Shown here one piece after another: positions 20,636 through 22,921 of a stretch of DNA of 22,921 bases. This DNA is from Scleromatobacter sp038208735 (lineage in GTDB: Bacteria; Pseudomonadota; Gammaproteobacteria; Burkholderiales; Burkholderiaceae_C): NCBI GenBank assembly GCA_038208735.1, contig JBBQYL010000065.1:1-22921 (forward strand). Reading direction: 5' to 3'. Every line of letters begins with the position of its first letter. The stretch's first letter is position 1. The translations under genes were made by a program, and so were the position numbers. The notes below the pieces were generated by a model. It ran no database searches, had not been told where the DNA came from, and saw only the letters and a list, made by a program, of their open reading frames with translations.

Positions 20636-22921
20636 TTATTTGGAGAGGATGAAGCCCTTGAGCTTCGTGAAGGCCTGCTCCAGCAGCGCCTTCTGCTGCT
20701 CCTGGTGGAGGTGCGCATAGCCGACGGCCGGCGATGCCGATGCGGGGCGACCGGCGTAGCCGAGCTTCTGGCCTTCGAGCATGTTCTCGTGGATGTAGTG
20801 CTGCACGAAGAACCAGGCGCCCTGGTTCTGCGGCTCGTCCTGGCACCACACGATCTCGGTGGCGTGCGGGTACTTCTTCATCTCGGCCTGGAAGGCCTTG
20901 TGCGGGAACGGATAGAGCTGTTCGACGCGGACGATGGCGACGTCGGTCGACTTGCGCTCGGCGCGCTTCTTGACCAGGTCGTAGTACACCTTGCCCGAGC
21001 ACGCGATCAGGCGCTTCACCTTGCTGCCGTCCACCGTGGCGTCGAGCTCGGGGATCACCGTGCGGAATTCGCCCTTGGTGAAGTCCGACATCGGCGACGT
21101 GGCGTCCTTGTTGCGCAGCAGCGACTTCGGGGTCATGATGACCAGCGGCTTGCGGAAGGCACGCACCATCTGGCGGCGCAGCACGTGGAAGATCTGGCTG
21201 GCCGTGGTGGGCTGGACGATCTGCATGTTGGTGTCGGCGGCCAGCTGCATGAAGCGCTCCAGGCGCGCGGAGCTGTGCTCCGGGCCCTGCCCTTCGTAGC
21301 CGTGCGGCAGCATCAGCGTGAGGCCGTTGGCGCGGCCCCACTTCACTTCGCCCGAGGCGATGAACTGGTCGATCACCACCTGGGCGCCGTTCACGAAGTC
21401 GCCGAACTGGGCTTCCCAGATCACCAGCGTGTTCGGGTCGGACGACGCGTAGCCGAACTCGAAGGCCAGCACGGCCTCTTCCGACAGCAGCGAGTCGATG
21501 ACGACGAACGGGGCCTGCTTGTCGGTGACGTTCTGCAGCGGCGTGTAGGTGCCGGCATCGAACTTCTCGCGATTCTGGTCGTGCAGCACCGCGTGGCGGT
21601 GCGTGAAGGTTCCACGACCGGAGTCCTCGCCCGAGAGGCGGATGGGGTAGCCGCTGGCCACCAGCGAGGCGAACGCCATGTGTTCGCCCATGCCCCAGTC
21701 GACGTTGATCTCGCCGCGGCCCATCGCGCCGCGGTCGGCGATCACCTTCTCCACGAGCGGGTGCAGCTTGAAGTTGCTCGGGATCGTGGTGATGCGTTCG
21801 GCCAGGCGCTTGAACTCCGTGGTCGGAATGGCGGTGTCGGCCGCATCCGTCCACTTCTTGTTCAGGAACGGCGACCAGTCGACCGCGTACTTGCCCTTGA
21901 AGTTGGTGAGCACCGGGTCATGGGTGAGGCGGCCGGCATCCATCGCGGCACGGAACTCCTTGACCATGTCGTCGGGGCCGGTCTCGCCGAGCACGCCCTG
22001 GGCCACCAGCTTGTCGCCGTACAGCTTGCGCGTGCCCGGGTGCAGCGCGATCTTCTTGTACATGAGCGGCTGCGTCATGCTGGGCGTGTCCTGCTCGTTG
22101 TGGCCCAGCTTGCGGAAGCACACGATGTCGACGACCACGTCCTTGTTGAACTGCTGGCGATAGTCCAGCGCGAGCTGCGAGCACAGCACGACCGCTTCCG
22201 GGTCGTCGCCGTTGACGTGCAGCACCGGCGCCTCGATCATCTTGACGACGTCGGTGCAGTACAGCGTGGAACGCGTGTCGCGCGGGTCGGACGTGGTGAA
22301 GCCGATCTGGTTGTTGATGACCACGTGGACGGTGCCGCCCGTGTAGTAGCCGCGCGTCTGCGCCAGCGCCAGCGTCTCCATGACGACGCCTTGGCCGGCG
22401 AAGGCGGCGTCGCCGTGCACGATGACCGGCAAGACGGTGTCGCCCTCGTGGTCACCGCGCCGGTCGAGCCGCGCCTTCACCGAGCCCTCGACGACCGGGT
22501 TGACGATCTCGAGGTGCGACGGATTGAACGACAGGCTGAGGTGGACGGGGCCGCCGGCCGTCGTGATGTCGCTCGAGAAGCCCTGGTGGTACTTGACGTC
22601 GCCCGAGGGCAGGTTCTCCGGCGCCGTGTGGTCGAACTCGGCGAACATGTCCTTGGGCATCTTGCCCAGGGTGTTGACGAGCACGTTGAGGCGGCCGCGG
22701 TGGGCCATGCCGATGACGATCTCCTGCACGCCTTTTTCGCCGCTGCGCTGCACGAACTCGTCCATCGAGGCGATGAAACTCTCGCCGCCTTCCAGCGAGA
22801 ACCGCTTCTGGCCAACGTACTTGGTGTGCAGGTAGCGCTCGAGTCCTTCGGCAGCGGTCAGGCGGTCGAGGATGTGGATCTTCTCCTCGGCGCTGAAGCT
22901 CGGCTTCGAGCGAATCGACTC
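20636..22921 (-). CDS. odhA: 2-oxoglutarate dehydrogenase E1 component, C-terminal 761 residues (runs off right edge)
   Basis: E1 is the thiamine diphosphate enzyme that decarboxylates 2-oxoglutarate in the TCA cycle. The frame is open to the right edge (first residues ESIRSKPSFSAEEKIHILDR), so the N-terminal part, about 190 residues judging from a usual length of about 950, lies outside. Visible motifs include AHRGRLNVLVNTLGK, VHGDAAFAGQGVVMETL (the thiamine-binding region), GHNEQDTPSMTQPLMY, and the C-terminal domain ending in LKGFILSK. The internal ATG at 22763-22765 is not the start. It is first in the order odhA-odhB-lpdA, with a 20-base gap to odhB, so it is a single operon whose promoter lies outside the window. 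Confidence 0.95.
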   Translation of the reverse strand, partial: ESIRSKPSFSAEEKIHILDRLTAAEGLERYLHTKYVGQKRFSLEGGESFIASMDEFVQRSGEKGVQEIVIGMAHRGRLNVLVNTLGKMPKDMFAEFDHTAPENLPSGDVKYHQGFSSDITTAGGPVHLSLSFNPSHLEIVNPVVEGSVKARLDRRGDHEGDTVLPVIVHGDAAFAGQGVVMETLALAQTRGYYTGGTVHVVINNQIGFTTSDPRDTRSTLYCTDVVKMIEAPVLHVNGDDPEAVVLCSQLALDYRQQFNKDVVVDIVCFRKLGHNEQDTPSMTQPLMYKKIALHPGTRKLYGDKLVAQGVLGETGPDDMVKEFRAAMDAGRLTHDPVLTNFKGKYAVDWSPFLNKKWTDAADTAIPTTEFKRLAERITTIPSNFKLHPLVEKVIADRGAMGRGEINVDWGMGEHMAFASLVASGYPIRLSGEDSGRGTFTHRHAVLHDQNREKFDAGTYTPLQNVTDKQAPFVVIDSLLSEEAVLAFEFGYASSDPNTLVIWEAQFGDFVNGAQVVIDQFIASGEVKWGRANGLTLMLPHGYEGQGPEHSSARLERFMQLAADTNMQIVQPTTASQIFHVLRRQMVRAFRKPLVIMTPKSLLRNKDATSPMSDFTKGEFRTVIPELDATVDGSKVKRLIACSGKVYYDLVKKRAERKSTDVAIVRVEQLYPFPHKAFQAEMKKYPHATEIVWCQDEPQNQGAWFFVQHYIHENMLEGQKLGYAGRPASASPAVGYAHLHQEQQKALLEQAFTKLKGFILSK

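Noticed and set aside
17784..20720. Very long open frame on the plus strand opposite lpdA and odhB
   Set aside because: It is the antisense shadow of highly GC-biased real genes: its product is low-complexity His/Arg/Gly/Ala with no domain, while the minus-strand frames carry complete catalytic motifs.
20636..22921. Truncated or frameshifted odhA because the first ATG in the frame is internal
   Set aside because: The frame is open from that ATG to the window edge and the added residues match E1, so it is simply cut by the window boundary.

Overview
The window looks like chromosome of a high-GC betaproteobacterium of the order Burkholderiales, most likely close to the Comamonadaceae (Variovorax, Acidovorax or Ramlibacter-like). 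This rests on gene content and order (scpB-rluB-ndk, odhA-odhB-lpdA-zapE, divergent rluD/bamD), the very high third-position GC, and the Gly/Arg/Ala-rich extension on RluB. The genus is an inference. I see no rRNA, tRNA, CRISPR array, insertion sequence or prophage.

Layout. 1-3584 (minus strand): scpB, rluB and the 5' end of ndk, which has a good sigma70-type promoter. 3585-3853 is a non-coding gap. 3854-5723: rluD and bamD diverge from a short shared region, and bamD ends in a strong terminator. 5824-7822 is a visibly less GC-rich block of four small minus-strand genes: a 65-residue orphan, a secreted TlpA-like thioredoxin, a two-helix membrane protein and a HIT-family protein. 7838-10044: the Fe-S helicase yoaA overlaps ydcH. 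10090-10857: a PP2C-type phosphatase with its terminator.

10903-14605 is the most interesting part, an apparent nickel-uptake locus: a TonB-dependent outer-membrane receptor, a NikR-type repressor with all four Ni ligands and a His-rich tail, and a NiCoT-family permease. Two matching inverted repeats, GTAAGA-N15-TCTTAC before the permease and GTAAGA-N15-TCCTAC before the receptor, have the same half-sites and spacing. They resemble the E. coli NikR operator (GTATGA-N16-TCATAC), so I propose them as the operators of this NikR. Together these genes would move Ni across both membranes and shut uptake down when Ni is replete.

14654-16543 (plus strand): a TetR regulator, a VOC/glyoxalase-like protein with a complete 2-His/2-Glu metal set, and a secreted fasciclin protein. 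16589-22921 (minus strand): zapE, then lpdA, odhB and odhA (2-oxoglutarate dehydrogenase; odhA runs off the right edge). Between lpdA and zapE lies a pair of REP-like imperfect palindromes with the same pattern of internal mismatches.

Most of the window is core metabolism and housekeeping. The parts worth a second look are the nickel regulon, the paired palindromes, the low-complexity RluB and the lower-GC cassette.
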